DNA of 64,000 bases from contig CAZCZE010000020.1 in assembly GCA_964503125.1 (NCBI GenBank), positions 1 to 64,000 on the forward strand, written 5' to 3'. This document shows positions 8,135-16,169 of this stretch, one piece after another. Origin of the DNA: FEN-1219 sp964503125. GTDB taxonomy: Bacteria; Pseudomonadota; Gammaproteobacteria; Steroidobacterales; Rariloculaceae. The notes beneath the pieces were generated by a model. The model did no database searches, had not been told where the DNA came from, and saw only the letters and a program-made list of their open reading frames with translations. Position numbers and translations under genes: made by a program. Within the stretch, counting starts at the first letter, position 1. The number at the start of each line of letters is the position of its first letter.

Positions 8135-9958
8135 ATGCGCCGAACGTACTGGCTTGCCGCCGTCTCTCTCGTAACTGTCAACCTCGGTAGCTTCCCTGCC
8201 GAAGCGCAGCGCGTGCCTGCGGCGCCGCCGAAGTTCACGGCGAGTCAGCTCACGGCCGCGCCCACCACGGGCTGGATCACGAACGGCGGCAACGTTTTGA
8301 ACCAGCGCTACTCGCCGCTCACGCAGATCAACCGCGCCAACGTCGCGACGCTCACGCCCGCCTGGCGCACGCACCTGAACGGCTCGGGCACCGACAGCAA
8401 GTACTCCGGCCAAGCGCAGCCCATCGTCTACGACGGCATCATCTACGTTCCCACGGGCGCGAACGACGTGTTCGCGCTCGACGCCGACACGGGCGCGATC
8501 CTCTGGACTCACGAGGCGCACCTCGACCCGAACATCACGGTCATCTGCTGCGGCTGGATGAGCCGCGGTGTCGCGCTCGGCGAGGGCAAGGTCTTCTCCG
8601 GCCAGCTCGACGGCAAGCTGGTCGCGCTCGACGCCGCGACGGGCCAGGTCGTGTGGTCCATCCAAGCGGAAACGAACGCCGACGGTTTCAGCATCACGAC
8701 CGCGCCGCTCTATTACGACGGCCTCGTGATCACGGGCTTCGCGGGCGGCGACCGTGCGAGCCGCGGCCGCGTGAAGGCCTACGACGCGCGCACGGGGGAG
8801 CTCGTCTGGACGTTCTATACGATCCCGGGCCCGGGCGAAGTCGGGCACGACACCTGGCCGCTCGACAACGACTCGTGGGAGTACGGCGGCGCGGCCGTCT
8901 GGCAGACGCCGGCCGTCGATCCCGAGCTCGGGCTCGTGTACTTCTCGACGGGCAATCCCGGCCCCGATTTGAACGGCTCGGTGCGGCCCGGCGACAACTT
9001 GTTCAGCGTCTCGATGGTCGCGATCGAGGCGAAGACGGGCCAATACCGCTGGCACTTCCAGCAGGTTCATCACGATCTCTGGGATTACGACTCGCCGAAT
9101 CCCGTGGTGCTGTTCGACGCGCTGTACGACGGCCGAATGCGCAAGGGCATCGTCGAGATCGGCAAGACGGGCTACGTCTACATTCTCGACCGCGTGACGG
9201 GCGAGCCGCTCGTCGGCATCGAGGAGGTTCCGGTGCCTCAGGAGCCGCGCCAGGCGACGGCGGCCACGCAGCCGGTGCCCATAGGCGACGAGGTCATCCC
9301 GCACGAGATCGACATCGAGCCCGAGGGCTTCAAGCTCATCAACAACGGCCGCATCTTCACGCCGTTCTGGGACGAGCCCGTGGTCGTGAAACCGCTCGGC
9401 ACGGGCGGCGCGAACTGGCCGCCGAGCTCGTACGACCCCGAGACGAATCTCTTCTACGTCTGCGCGGGCGACGGCGCCGCGGCCTACTCGACGAAGGAAG
9501 GCGGCGTCGAATGGGTGATGCCGACGCCGGGCGGGCGCTACTTCGGCGGCGAGTACACGCGCTCGCGCGTGCCGCGCCGCGGCGTGCTGGCCGCCGTCGA
9601 CGTGCGCACGAACCGGCTCGCCTGGCGGCAACAGTGGGGCGAGCTCTGCTACGCGGGCTCGACGGTGACGGCCGGCGGGCTGCTGTTCATCGGCCGCAAC
9701 GACGGCCGCCTGAGCGCGCTCGACAAATCGAACGGCGCACAGCTGTGGGAATACCAAACGGACGCCGGCATCCACGCGGCCGTGAGCACGTTCGAGCGGG
9801 GCGGCCAGCAGTTCGTCGTCGCGCTCTCGGCCGGCTCGTTCTTCCCGGGCACCACACGCGGCGACAGCGTCTGGCTGTTCGCGCTCGAGGGCGCCGGCGC
9901 GCCCGGCGACGGCGCGAGCGCAGATCCTTCGGGCAGCGCCGCCGAGCTCACCCACTAG
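8135..9958 (+). CDS. PQQ-dependent dehydrogenase (quinoprotein)
   Basis: 607 residues from the ATG at 8135 (MRRTYWLAAVSLV), which begins a signal peptide cleaved near EAQ at about residue 25. The body is an eight-bladed propeller with tryptophan-docking repeats: NVATLTPAWRTHLNG, DADTGAILWTHEAH, DAATGQVVWSI, DARTGELVWTF and KSNGAQLWEYQTD. The adjacent Cys138-Cys139 (ICCGW) form the vicinal disulfide that contacts PQQ in methanol/ethanol-type dehydrogenases. There is no C-terminal cytochrome c domain, so a separate electron acceptor is expected. The enzyme oxidises an alcohol or aldehyde in the periplasm; the substrate cannot be read. No PQQ synthesis genes are nearby. It converges on the next gene with a 10-bp gap. 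Confidence 0.85.
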   Translation: MRRTYWLAAVSLVTVNLGSFPAEAQRVPAAPPKFTASQLTAAPTTGWITNGGNVLNQRYSPLTQINRANVATLTPAWRTHLNGSGTDSKYSGQAQPIVYDGIIYVPTGANDVFALDADTGAILWTHEAHLDPNITVICCGWMSRGVALGEGKVFSGQLDGKLVALDAATGQVVWSIQAETNADGFSITTAPLYYDGLVITGFAGGDRASRGRVKAYDARTGELVWTFYTIPGPGEVGHDTWPLDNDSWEYGGAAVWQTPAVDPELGLVYFSTGNPGPDLNGSVRPGDNLFSVSMVAIEAKTGQYRWHFQQVHHDLWDYDSPNPVVLFDALYDGRMRKGIVEIGKTGYVYILDRVTGEPLVGIEEVPVPQEPRQATAATQPVPIGDEVIPHEIDIEPEGFKLINNGRIFTPFWDEPVVVKPLGTGGANWPPSSYDPETNLFYVCAGDGAAAYSTKEGGVEWVMPTPGGRYFGGEYTRSRVPRRGVLAAVDVRTNRLAWRQQWGELCYAGSTVTAGGLLFIGRNDGRLSALDKSNGAQLWEYQTDAGIHAAVSTFERGGQQFVVALSAGSFFPGTTRGDSVWLFALEGAGAPGDGASADPSGSAAELTH

Positions 9959-9968
9959 CGCCGGGCGT

Positions 9969-12410
9969 TCACCGCAGCCGTGCTGCGAGCCCGCCCAACG
10001 TCTCGCCGAGCCCCTTCGTCCTCTTCAGCGTGACGGCGTCGCCGCCGCCCGCGCCGAGACTCCGCGCCAGCGACTCCAATCGCGCCGCCAAACCTTGATC
10101 GCTCGCGCCCGCCCGGAGCCGCGAAGCGGCAACATCGAGCGCCGCCGCGATCTCGTCGAGCGTCGCCGCCGGCACGGCCGAACCGCGCCGCAGCTGGTCG
10201 ACGTACGCGCGCGCGACGACGGGCTCCGCGGGCCAGCTCACGGGGAACTGCTGCTGCGGGTTGAACAGCCGCCCCTGGTCGGCCAACGCCGCGGCGGCGA
10301 TCTCGTTCTCCGTCAGAAACGAGCTCGGCTCCAGCGCGAACACGTCGAGCCCGCGCACGATCTCCGTCGCGTAGATGCGGCCGCCGTACCAGTACGACGA
10401 CCAGTAGCCGCCGAGCACGAGCTCCTCGGCGTCGATCGGGCCGCGGTCGAAGTAGGCGATCTCGACGGGCCGCGCTGAGTCCGTGAAATCCCAGACGGAG
10501 ATGCCGCCCTGGTACCAGCTCTGGACCATGATGTCGCGCCCCGGCACGGGGATGATCGAGCCGTTGTGCGCGACGCAGTTCTCCTCGTCGACCTGCGGCG
10601 CCGGCATCTTGAAGTGGCTGCGGTAGACGAGCTTGCCGTCGACGAGGTCGTAGACGGCGTCGGCGCCCCACTCGAGCGGGTCGTGCGCGCGGCAGCGCGC
10701 GCGCGTGCCGCCGCCCCACTCGTCGGTGAACACGACTTTCGTGCCGTCGTTGTTCCAGGTCGCCGAGTGCCAGTAGGCGAAGCCCTTGTCGACGACCGCG
10801 TCGATGCGCTTGGGGCTGAGCGGATCGCGGATGTCGAACACGATGCCGTTGCCCGAGCACGCGCCCGCGGCCAACGCCAACGCCGGGAACACCGTGATGT
10901 CGTGGCACTCGTCGGTCTCGCTGGTCTCCTGCGTGTCGTCGCCGTGGTCGCCGCCGCGCCAGAGACCGGCCATCACGCCGGTCGCGGGGTCCGCGAACAC
11001 GGCGGGGCTGTCGACGATGCGTGCGCGCGACGGCTCGCTCACCGGAATCTCGATGACGTCGACGCGAAACAGCGCCGTGCGCGTGTCGCCGGCCACGTCG
11101 CCGATGCAGCCCGCGAGCTCCTCCTCGTCGCGCACGATGGCCGTGCCCGAGTTGTAGACGACGATCTTGTCGGCGTCGCTCGCGACGACCGAGTGCGTGT
11201 GCGAGCCGCGGCACGTCTGCACTTGCCCCACTTGCTTAGGAACGGTCGGGTTGGCGATGTCGAAGATGCGGAGCCCGCGGAAGCGCTCAGGCGTAGCGTC
11301 GACCTGCACGCCTTCGAGCCCGCAGTCGACACGGCCGCGCGTTTGCTCCACGGACATGATCACGAGGTCGCCGACGATCGAGACGTCGCCCTGGCCGCCG
11401 GGGCAGACGACCGACGCGAGCAGCACCGGCGCGCCGCTCTCTTGCAGGCGATACACGTTGAAGCCGTGATAGCTGCCCGCGACCATGATGTCGTCGCGGA
11501 ACGCCATGTCCGTGTTGGCGAACGACAAGAGCGGCGAGCGCGAGTCGCGGTTGCCCTGTCCGGGCCGCTCGTCGTCTTCGTCGCGTCCGCGCCGGCGGTT
11601 GCGCTCGCCGTCGGCCGCGAGCGCCGCGAGCCGCTTCGGCGGCAGGTTGGCCGGGTTCTTGGGATCGACGAACCCCGGCGGCTTCGGCAGCGACGCGACG
11701 CGTTCGAGGTTCAAGATCGCTTCCTCGGCGTCGTCGAAGCCGGCCTTCAAGCCCGCGCGCGCGTCGGGCGACAGGCTCACGAGCAGCGCGTTCATGCGCC
11801 TGACCTCCGTGTTCTGATCGTTGGTGACGTCGCGCGTGAACTCGAACAGCGCCGGCTCGTACGCCGAGCCCGGTTGCTCCACGAGCTCCTCGACCATCTC
11901 CACGGCGCCTTCGTGGTGCTTGATCATGAGCGTGAGGAACAAGCGGTCGAAGTCCGTGCCCGTGCCCGCGGCGAGTGCCGCCATCTGCTCGGGCGTGGCC
12001 ATGCCCTTCATGCCGTGGCCCGCGTGCGCCGCGTGGCCGGTCGCGTCGGCGGGCTCGTTGCGCTCCTCGAGCCAGTCCTGCATGAACTCGATCTCGTCTT
12101 TCTGCGAGGCGTCGATGCGGCCGGCGGCATCGAGCAGCTCCGTGCGGTTCGTGCGGTCTTTCGCGAGCGCGGCCATGTCGATGGCTTGCTGGTGGTGCGG
12201 AATCATGGCGCGCAGGAACTGCACGTCGGCGGCGGTGTACGCCGTGCGTGCGAGCGCGATGGCTTCGTCGGCGCGCAGCGCGCGCGGCTCGCCGCCCGGC
12301 GCGCCGGGATTGACGATGGGGGCCTGCGCGAAGCTCGCGGTCGCGAGCGCCGCCAGCGCTACGCCGTAGAGCGCGTGGGACGTGGTGGCGGTGCGGTTCG
12401 GCGTGCTCAT
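9969..12410 (-). CDS. DUF305-LVIVD repeat fusion protein, secreted
   Basis: 813 residues. Start at 12410 (MSTPNRTATTSH), giving a signal peptide cut after ASFAQ near residue 30. Residues about 45-220 contain two DUF305 half-motifs, FLRAMIPHHQQAIDMA and FLTLMIKHHEGAVEMVEE; DUF305 proteins such as CopM bind copper through His/Met. A His/Gly/Met-rich linker (GHAAHAGHGMKGM) lies between them. From about residue 290, after an Arg/Asp-rich linker, an LVIVD-type propeller follows with repeats such as RGLRIFDIANPTVPKQVGQV, GIVFDIRDPLSPKRI and GISVWDFTDSARPVEIAYF. These two domains are normally separate proteins. A role in extracytoplasmic metal handling or surface binding is inferred. Confidence 0.8.
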   Translation of the reverse strand: MSTPNRTATTSHALYGVALAALATASFAQAPIVNPGAPGGEPRALRADEAIALARTAYTAADVQFLRAMIPHHQQAIDMAALAKDRTNRTELLDAAGRIDASQKDEIEFMQDWLEERNEPADATGHAAHAGHGMKGMATPEQMAALAAGTGTDFDRLFLTLMIKHHEGAVEMVEELVEQPGSAYEPALFEFTRDVTNDQNTEVRRMNALLVSLSPDARAGLKAGFDDAEEAILNLERVASLPKPPGFVDPKNPANLPPKRLAALAADGERNRRRGRDEDDERPGQGNRDSRSPLLSFANTDMAFRDDIMVAGSYHGFNVYRLQESGAPVLLASVVCPGGQGDVSIVGDLVIMSVEQTRGRVDCGLEGVQVDATPERFRGLRIFDIANPTVPKQVGQVQTCRGSHTHSVVASDADKIVVYNSGTAIVRDEEELAGCIGDVAGDTRTALFRVDVIEIPVSEPSRARIVDSPAVFADPATGVMAGLWRGGDHGDDTQETSETDECHDITVFPALALAAGACSGNGIVFDIRDPLSPKRIDAVVDKGFAYWHSATWNNDGTKVVFTDEWGGGTRARCRAHDPLEWGADAVYDLVDGKLVYRSHFKMPAPQVDEENCVAHNGSIIPVPGRDIMVQSWYQGGISVWDFTDSARPVEIAYFDRGPIDAEELVLGGYWSSYWYGGRIYATEIVRGLDVFALEPSSFLTENEIAAAALADQGRLFNPQQQFPVSWPAEPVVARAYVDQLRRGSAVPAATLDEIAAALDVAASRLRAGASDQGLAARLESLARSLGAGGGDAVTLKRTKGLGETLGGLAARLR

Positions 12411-12502
12411 TGTCGTTACCGGGCTGTACGGTTGGCGGGTAGGTATTCTTGCCGCCCGCCGCCGGGCCACACAAGCGGCCCGAACTTGAAATCACCGACA
12501 GG

Positions 12503-12530
12503 TTGACAAGGCCACCCCCCGCGCTACGCT
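12503..12530 (+). promoter_or_regulatory. candidate sigma-70 promoter of the iorAB-like pair
   Basis: TTGACA at 12503-12508 matches the -35 consensus exactly. TACGCT at 12525-12530, after a 16-bp spacer, is a weak -10. It lies 55 bp before the TTG start of the 2Fe-2S subunit, in the divergent gap shared with the DUF305 gene. Confidence 0.35.
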
Positions 12531-12570
12531 CGGCCTCGCCATCACGCCACGCAGTTGTCCGTGCCTTTCC

Positions 12571-12577
12571 AAAGGAG
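12571..12577 (+). promoter_or_regulatory. ribosome binding site fixing a TTG start
   Basis: AAAGGAG is a near-perfect Shine-Dalgarno sequence 7 bp upstream of TTG at 12585. It lies inside the frame if an upstream TTG at 12555 were used, so it decides that the protein starts at 12585. Confidence 0.75.
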
Positions 12578-12584
12578 AACCTCG

Positions 12585-13049
12585 TTGGCCACGATCAATG
12601 TCAACGGCACGCCGACAGAGGTCGACGCCGCCCCCGACACCCCGCTGCTCTGGGTTCTACGCGACACGCTCGGCTTCACGGGCACGAAGTTCGGCTGCGG
12701 CCAAGGGCTCTGCGGCGCGTGCACGGTGCACTTGAACGGCGTCGCGATCCGCTCGTGCCAAACGCCGCTCTCCGCCGTCGGCGACGCGGCGATCACGACG
12801 ATCGAAGGGCTCGCCGCCGATCGCAGCCACCCGGTGCAGCGCGCCTGGCTCGAGATCGACGTGCCGCAGTGCGGCTATTGCCAGCCGGGGCAGATGATGT
12901 CGGCGGCCGCGCTGCTCGCGACGAACCCCAACCCGACGAACGCCGACATCGACGCCGCCATGGCCGGCAACCTCTGCCGCTGCGGCACCTACGTGCGCAT
13001 CCGCGCGGCCGTGCATCGCGCGGCCGAGCTCGCGAGGAGCGAGCCATGA
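12585..13049 (+). CDS. 2Fe-2S subunit of an IorA/xanthine dehydrogenase-type oxidoreductase
   Basis: 154 residues from a TTG start chosen by the Shine-Dalgarno sequence. The plant-type ferredoxin domain has its cluster cysteines in FGCGQGLCGACTVHLNG with a fourth at RSC. The second helical domain holds the other 2Fe-2S cluster (QCGYCQPGQM, then NLCRCGTY). Length and order match the small subunit of isoquinoline 1-oxidoreductase, aldehyde dehydrogenase and related molybdenum hydroxylases. It passes electrons from the molybdenum site of its partner, whose start overlaps this stop (ATGA). An associated cytochrome c subunit, common in this group, is not adjacent. Confidence 0.9.
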   Translation: MATINVNGTPTEVDAAPDTPLLWVLRDTLGFTGTKFGCGQGLCGACTVHLNGVAIRSCQTPLSAVGDAAITTIEGLAADRSHPVQRAWLEIDVPQCGYCQPGQMMSAAALLATNPNPTNADIDAAMAGNLCRCGTYVRIRAAVHRAAELARSEP

Positions 13050-15199
13050 GCACGCGCCGCGAGTTCCTGCGCACCTCCGCGTCCGCGGGCGGCGGTTTGC
13101 TCATCGCCATTCAACTGCCGGGCTGCAGCGACACGCCGAGCGGCGCGTCCGGCCTCGGCAATCCGGCGAGCCCCGTGCGGGCGAATGCCTGGCTGCGCAT
13201 CGAAACCGACGGCGGGATCGTGTTCCTCGCCGATCGCTCGGAGATGGGCCAAGGCGTGTACACGGCGCTGCCGACGCTGCTGGCCGAGGAGCTCGACGTG
13301 GCCGTCGGCGCCATCCGCGTCGAAGCGGCGCCCGCCGGCAACGAATACATCAACACGGCGCTCGGCGTGCAGGTGACGGGTGGCAGCACGTCGGTGCGCG
13401 AGGCGTACGACAAGCTGCGCAAGGCCGGCGCCGAGGCGCGCGCGCGGCTCGTCGCGGCGGCCGCGCAGCACTGGGGCGTCGACGCCGCCACGCTGCGCAC
13501 GGACAACGGCCGCGTCATCGGCGCCGACGGCGCCGAGCTCACCTATGGCCAGCTCGCGACCGGCGCGGCCGCGTTGCCGGCGCCGGCCGACGTCGAGCTC
13601 AAGCCCCCGGGCGTGTTCACGCAGATCGGCCGCGCGCGGCAGCGGCTCGACACGGCCGCGAAGGTCGACGGCACGGCCACGTTCGGTATCGACGTGGTAC
13701 TACCGAACATGCTCCACGGCGCCATCGCGCAGTCGCCGGTCCTGGGCGGCAGCGTGCGCAGCTTCGACGCCGCGGCAGCGCGCGCCATGCCCGGCGTGCG
13801 CGAGGTCGTGCAGACCTCGGGCGGCGTCGTGGTGCTCGCGGACACGTGGTGGCAAGCGCGCCGCGCGCGCGACGCGCTCGTCGTCGACTGGGCGCCGGGC
13901 CGGCGCGCGAATTTGTCGAGCGCACGGCTCCACGGCACGCTGCGCGACGCGCTCGAAGCGCGCGCGGGCGAGGCCAAGGTCGCGCGCAACGACGGCGACG
14001 CCGACGCGGCGCTCGCCGCGGCCGCGCGCCGTTTGAGCTTCGTCTACGAGGAGCCGCTGCTCGCGCACGCGACGCTCGAGCCGCAGACCTGCACGGTGGA
14101 GCAGCGCGGCGACGAGATCCACGTGCACGCGCCGACGCAGGTGCAGCAGCTCGTGCAGGCCATGGCCGCCGCGGCCGGCGGCGTGCCGCCCGAGAGGGTC
14201 GTCGTGCACACCACGTACTTGGGCGGCGGCTTCGGGCGGCGGCTCGAGGGCGACTTCGTGCCTGCGGCCGTCGAGGCCATGAAGGCCGTCGGCCGGCCCG
14301 TGAAGCTCGTCTGGACGCGCGAGGACGACACGACGCACGACCTCTATCGCCCGGCCGCGGTGCAACGGTGCACCGCCGGCTTCGACACGTCCGGCGCTTT
14401 GACGGCCTGGAAGTTCGAGATCTGCGCGCCGTCGCCGCTCGCGCGCTGGGCGCCCGCGGTGTTCGAGCAGCTCCTAGGGCTCGATCCGTTCTCGGTCGAG
14501 GCGGCGGCCAATTATCCGTACGCGGTGCCGAACGTGCGCGTGACGTACTTGCAGCAGGAGCTGGGCCTGGACGTCGGCTTCGTGCGCTCCGTGAGCCACG
14601 CGACCAACTGCTTCGCCGTCGAGAGCTTCATGGACGAGCTCGCGAGGACGGCGCGGCGGGATCCCGTCGAGTTCCGGCGCGCGCTGCTCGGGCCCGCGCA
14701 AACGCGCTTCCGCAACGTGCTCGATCGCGCGGCCGAGCGCGCGGGCTGGGGCCGCGTGCCGGCCGCACGCTCGCAGGGCGTCGCGCTCATGGAAGGTTAC
14801 GGCACGTATCTCGCGATGATCGCGGAGGTCGCGCGCGACAACGAGCGTGTGCGCGTGACGAAGATCACCTGCGTCGTCGACTGCGGCCAGATGGTGAACC
14901 CGTCGATCGTCGAGGCGCAGGTGCAAGGCAGCATCGTGTTCGGCCTGACCTCGGCGCTCTGGGGCGAGATCACGATCGAAGGCGGCCGCGTGCAGCAGCA
15001 GAACTTCGACACCTACCGCCTGCTGCGCATCAACGAGATGCCGGAGCTCGACATCGAGCTCGTCGTGAGCTCCGACGCTCCGGGCGGTATCGGTGAGCCG
15101 GCCACGGCGCTCGTCGCGCCCGCGCTCGCGAACGCCGTGTTCGCGGCGACGGGCCAACGCATCCGCTCGCTGCCGTTCGCGAAGCACGGCCTCGCGTAG
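13046..15199 (+). CDS. molybdopterin-binding subunit, IorB-like, Tat-exported
   Basis: 717 residues. The N-terminus is a twin-arginine signal (STRREFLRTSASAGGG, residues 2-17) followed by LIAIQLPGC, which ends in a lipobox-like sequence, so a Tat lipoprotein is possible. The aldehyde oxidase/xanthine dehydrogenase molybdopterin domain follows in the arrangement of periplasmic IorB proteins: SEMGQGVYTALPTLLAEELD, GGSTSVREAYDKL, the AXDH hammerhead region near 210-320, the cofactor loop GGGFGRRLEGD, and VVDCGQMVNPSIVEAQVQGS near the C-terminus. It likely oxidises an N-heterocycle or aldehyde outside the cytoplasm with the 2Fe-2S partner; the substrate is unknown. Confidence 0.88.
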   Translation: MSTRREFLRTSASAGGGLLIAIQLPGCSDTPSGASGLGNPASPVRANAWLRIETDGGIVFLADRSEMGQGVYTALPTLLAEELDVAVGAIRVEAAPAGNEYINTALGVQVTGGSTSVREAYDKLRKAGAEARARLVAAAAQHWGVDAATLRTDNGRVIGADGAELTYGQLATGAAALPAPADVELKPPGVFTQIGRARQRLDTAAKVDGTATFGIDVVLPNMLHGAIAQSPVLGGSVRSFDAAAARAMPGVREVVQTSGGVVVLADTWWQARRARDALVVDWAPGRRANLSSARLHGTLRDALEARAGEAKVARNDGDADAALAAAARRLSFVYEEPLLAHATLEPQTCTVEQRGDEIHVHAPTQVQQLVQAMAAAAGGVPPERVVVHTTYLGGGFGRRLEGDFVPAAVEAMKAVGRPVKLVWTREDDTTHDLYRPAAVQRCTAGFDTSGALTAWKFEICAPSPLARWAPAVFEQLLGLDPFSVEAAANYPYAVPNVRVTYLQQELGLDVGFVRSVSHATNCFAVESFMDELARTARRDPVEFRRALLGPAQTRFRNVLDRAAERAGWGRVPAARSQGVALMEGYGTYLAMIAEVARDNERVRVTKITCVVDCGQMVNPSIVEAQVQGSIVFGLTSALWGEITIEGGRVQQQNFDTYRLLRINEMPELDIELVVSSDAPGGIGEPATALVAPALANAVFAATGQRIRSLPFAKHGLA

Positions 15200-15210
15200 G
15201 CGGCCGCGGG

Positions 15211-15618
15211 TCAGTTGTTGCGCGGGGTCAGGAGCTCGACTTTCGGAAAGTAATTCCGGTAGCGGGCGGCATCGCGTGTGAGGATGCCGCAGCCCAAAAC
15301 TGCCGCGTGCGCGCCGATGAAGAAGTCGCTGAGCACGCCCGTGCGCGTGCCGCCCGCACGGCGATATTCGCGGAACGCTTGGCCGGCGAGGAACAGCGCC
15401 GCGCGCGGCGGCTCGAGCAGCGAGAGCTGGAGAGCGTTGACCTCGCGGTCGAGCTTTTCGATCGTTTCGAAGCCCAGCGACAGCTCTGCGTAGATCACCG
15501 GGTTGATCGCGAGCACGTGCACGAGCGTTTGGGAGCGCAGCTGGGTGGCCGACCAATCATACCAATCCTCGTCGTCCAGCCAGACGTCGACGATGACGTT
15601 CGTGTCGACGAGGAGCAT
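15211..15618 (-). CDS. VapC-type PIN-domain ribonuclease toxin
   Basis: 135 residues. The start ATG at 15618 shares one base with the antitoxin stop (TGATG); codons upstream in frame lie inside the antitoxin gene. Acidic PIN residues are visible: D5 in LLVDTNVIVD, the Glu of NPVIYAELSLGFE, the Asp of GVLSDFFIGAHA and the Asp of ILTRDAARYRNYF. This matches VapC endoribonucleases that cleave tRNA or rRNA when freed from their partner. It is complete, and runs convergently toward the iorB-like gene with an 11-bp gap. Confidence 0.88.
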   Translation of the reverse strand: MLLVDTNVIVDVWLDDEDWYDWSATQLRSQTLVHVLAINPVIYAELSLGFETIEKLDREVNALQLSLLEPPRAALFLAGQAFREYRRAGGTRTGVLSDFFIGAHAAVLGCGILTRDAARYRNYFPKVELLTPRNN

Positions 15619-15857
15619 CAGTCTTCCCCCCGGAGCAGCGCCATGAGCTCGTCCGTACGCCACTTCACTTCGGCTTTTCCGCGAGCCCGGTCGAAGCGAT
15701 CGGGCCTGGTCTCCTTGCGCTTGCCGCTCTTGCGTAGCACCACCTGACCGCCTGCCACGACGGTAAACTCCACGCGGCTGCCCGGCGTGAGACCGAGCGC
15801 GTCGCGGATGTGCTTCGGAATCGTCACTTGCCCTTTTACGGTGATGGTCGTGGCCAT
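15618..15857 (-). CDS. AbrB/MazE-family antitoxin of the VapC toxin
   Basis: 79 residues. The N-terminal swapped-hairpin AbrB fold is plain: MATTITVKGQVTIPKHIRDA, then LTPGSRVEFTVVAGGQVVLR, residues 1-44. The charged tail (KRKETRPDRFDRARG, ending in DELMALLRGED) should bind the toxin. It overlaps the toxin by one base. A perfect inverted repeat just upstream (15871-15902) is the likely autoregulatory operator. Confidence 0.88.
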   Translation of the reverse strand: MATTITVKGQVTIPKHIRDALGLTPGSRVEFTVVAGGQVVLRKSGKRKETRPDRFDRARGKAEVKWRTDELMALLRGED

Positions 15858-15870
15858 GGCGGCCCCCGCT

Positions 15871-15902
15871 GAGTATTACCTACAGAGCGTGGAGTAATAC
15901 TC
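15871..15902 (-). promoter_or_regulatory. inverted-repeat operator of the AbrB/VapC pair
   Basis: GAGTATTAC (15871-15879) and GTAATACTC (15894-15902) form a perfect 9-bp inverted repeat with a 14-bp spacer. It lies 14-45 bp upstream of the antitoxin start, is AT-rich against a GC-rich background, and may include the -10 box (TATTAC or TAATAC). AbrB-type antitoxins bind such sites to repress their own operon. Confidence 0.6.
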
Positions 15903-15972
15903 TCGAGGACGGGCCGGCGCAAGTGCGAAAAGCGCGCAATCCACCCAGAAACCCTGCAGCGGGAGCCAGTCG

Positions 15973-15995
15973 CCCTTGCGCCTTTGCGCCAAGGG
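15973..15995 (+). promoter_or_regulatory. inverted repeat, possible enhancer site for the sigma-54 promoter
   Basis: CCCTTG (15973-15978) and CAAGGG (15990-15995) are inverted, and the arms extend inward through GCGC with one bulged base. The centre is about 125 bp upstream of the -24 element at 16110, the usual range for a bacterial enhancer-binding protein. The rest of the 312-bp gap between 15857 and 16170 shows only the AbrB operator and the promoter. Confidence 0.3.
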
Positions 15996-16109
15996 TTGTG
16001 TGAAACCGATACCTCTTGGGCGCACGCCTCAGCCACGCGCCCTACGAACAGCACGCCTGCACACCGAACACCGCCCGTCAATCAGGCAGTTACACGCGCC
16101 GAAAAGCAG

Positions 16110-16126
16110 TTGGCACGGTAGCTGCA
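16110..16126 (+). promoter_or_regulatory. sigma-54 (-24/-12) promoter
   Basis: TTGGCACGGTAGCTGCA matches the RpoN consensus TTGGCACG-N4-TTGCA at all fixed positions except C for the first T of the -12 half. The essential GG and GC are 10 bp apart, as required. Transcription would start near 16138, about 32 bp before the first gene's start codon, leaving room for its Shine-Dalgarno sequence (GGGAGGG at about 16155). Confidence 0.6.
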
Positions 16127-16169
16127 CTACGCAACACCGTTCGCGCAAGCACGATGGGAGGGATCGCGC

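Noticed and set aside
10566..12506. Long open frame (646 codons) opposite the DUF305-LVIVD gene
   Set aside because: Arg/Ala-rich shadow typical of high-GC DNA; the minus-strand protein has clear domains and a signal peptide.
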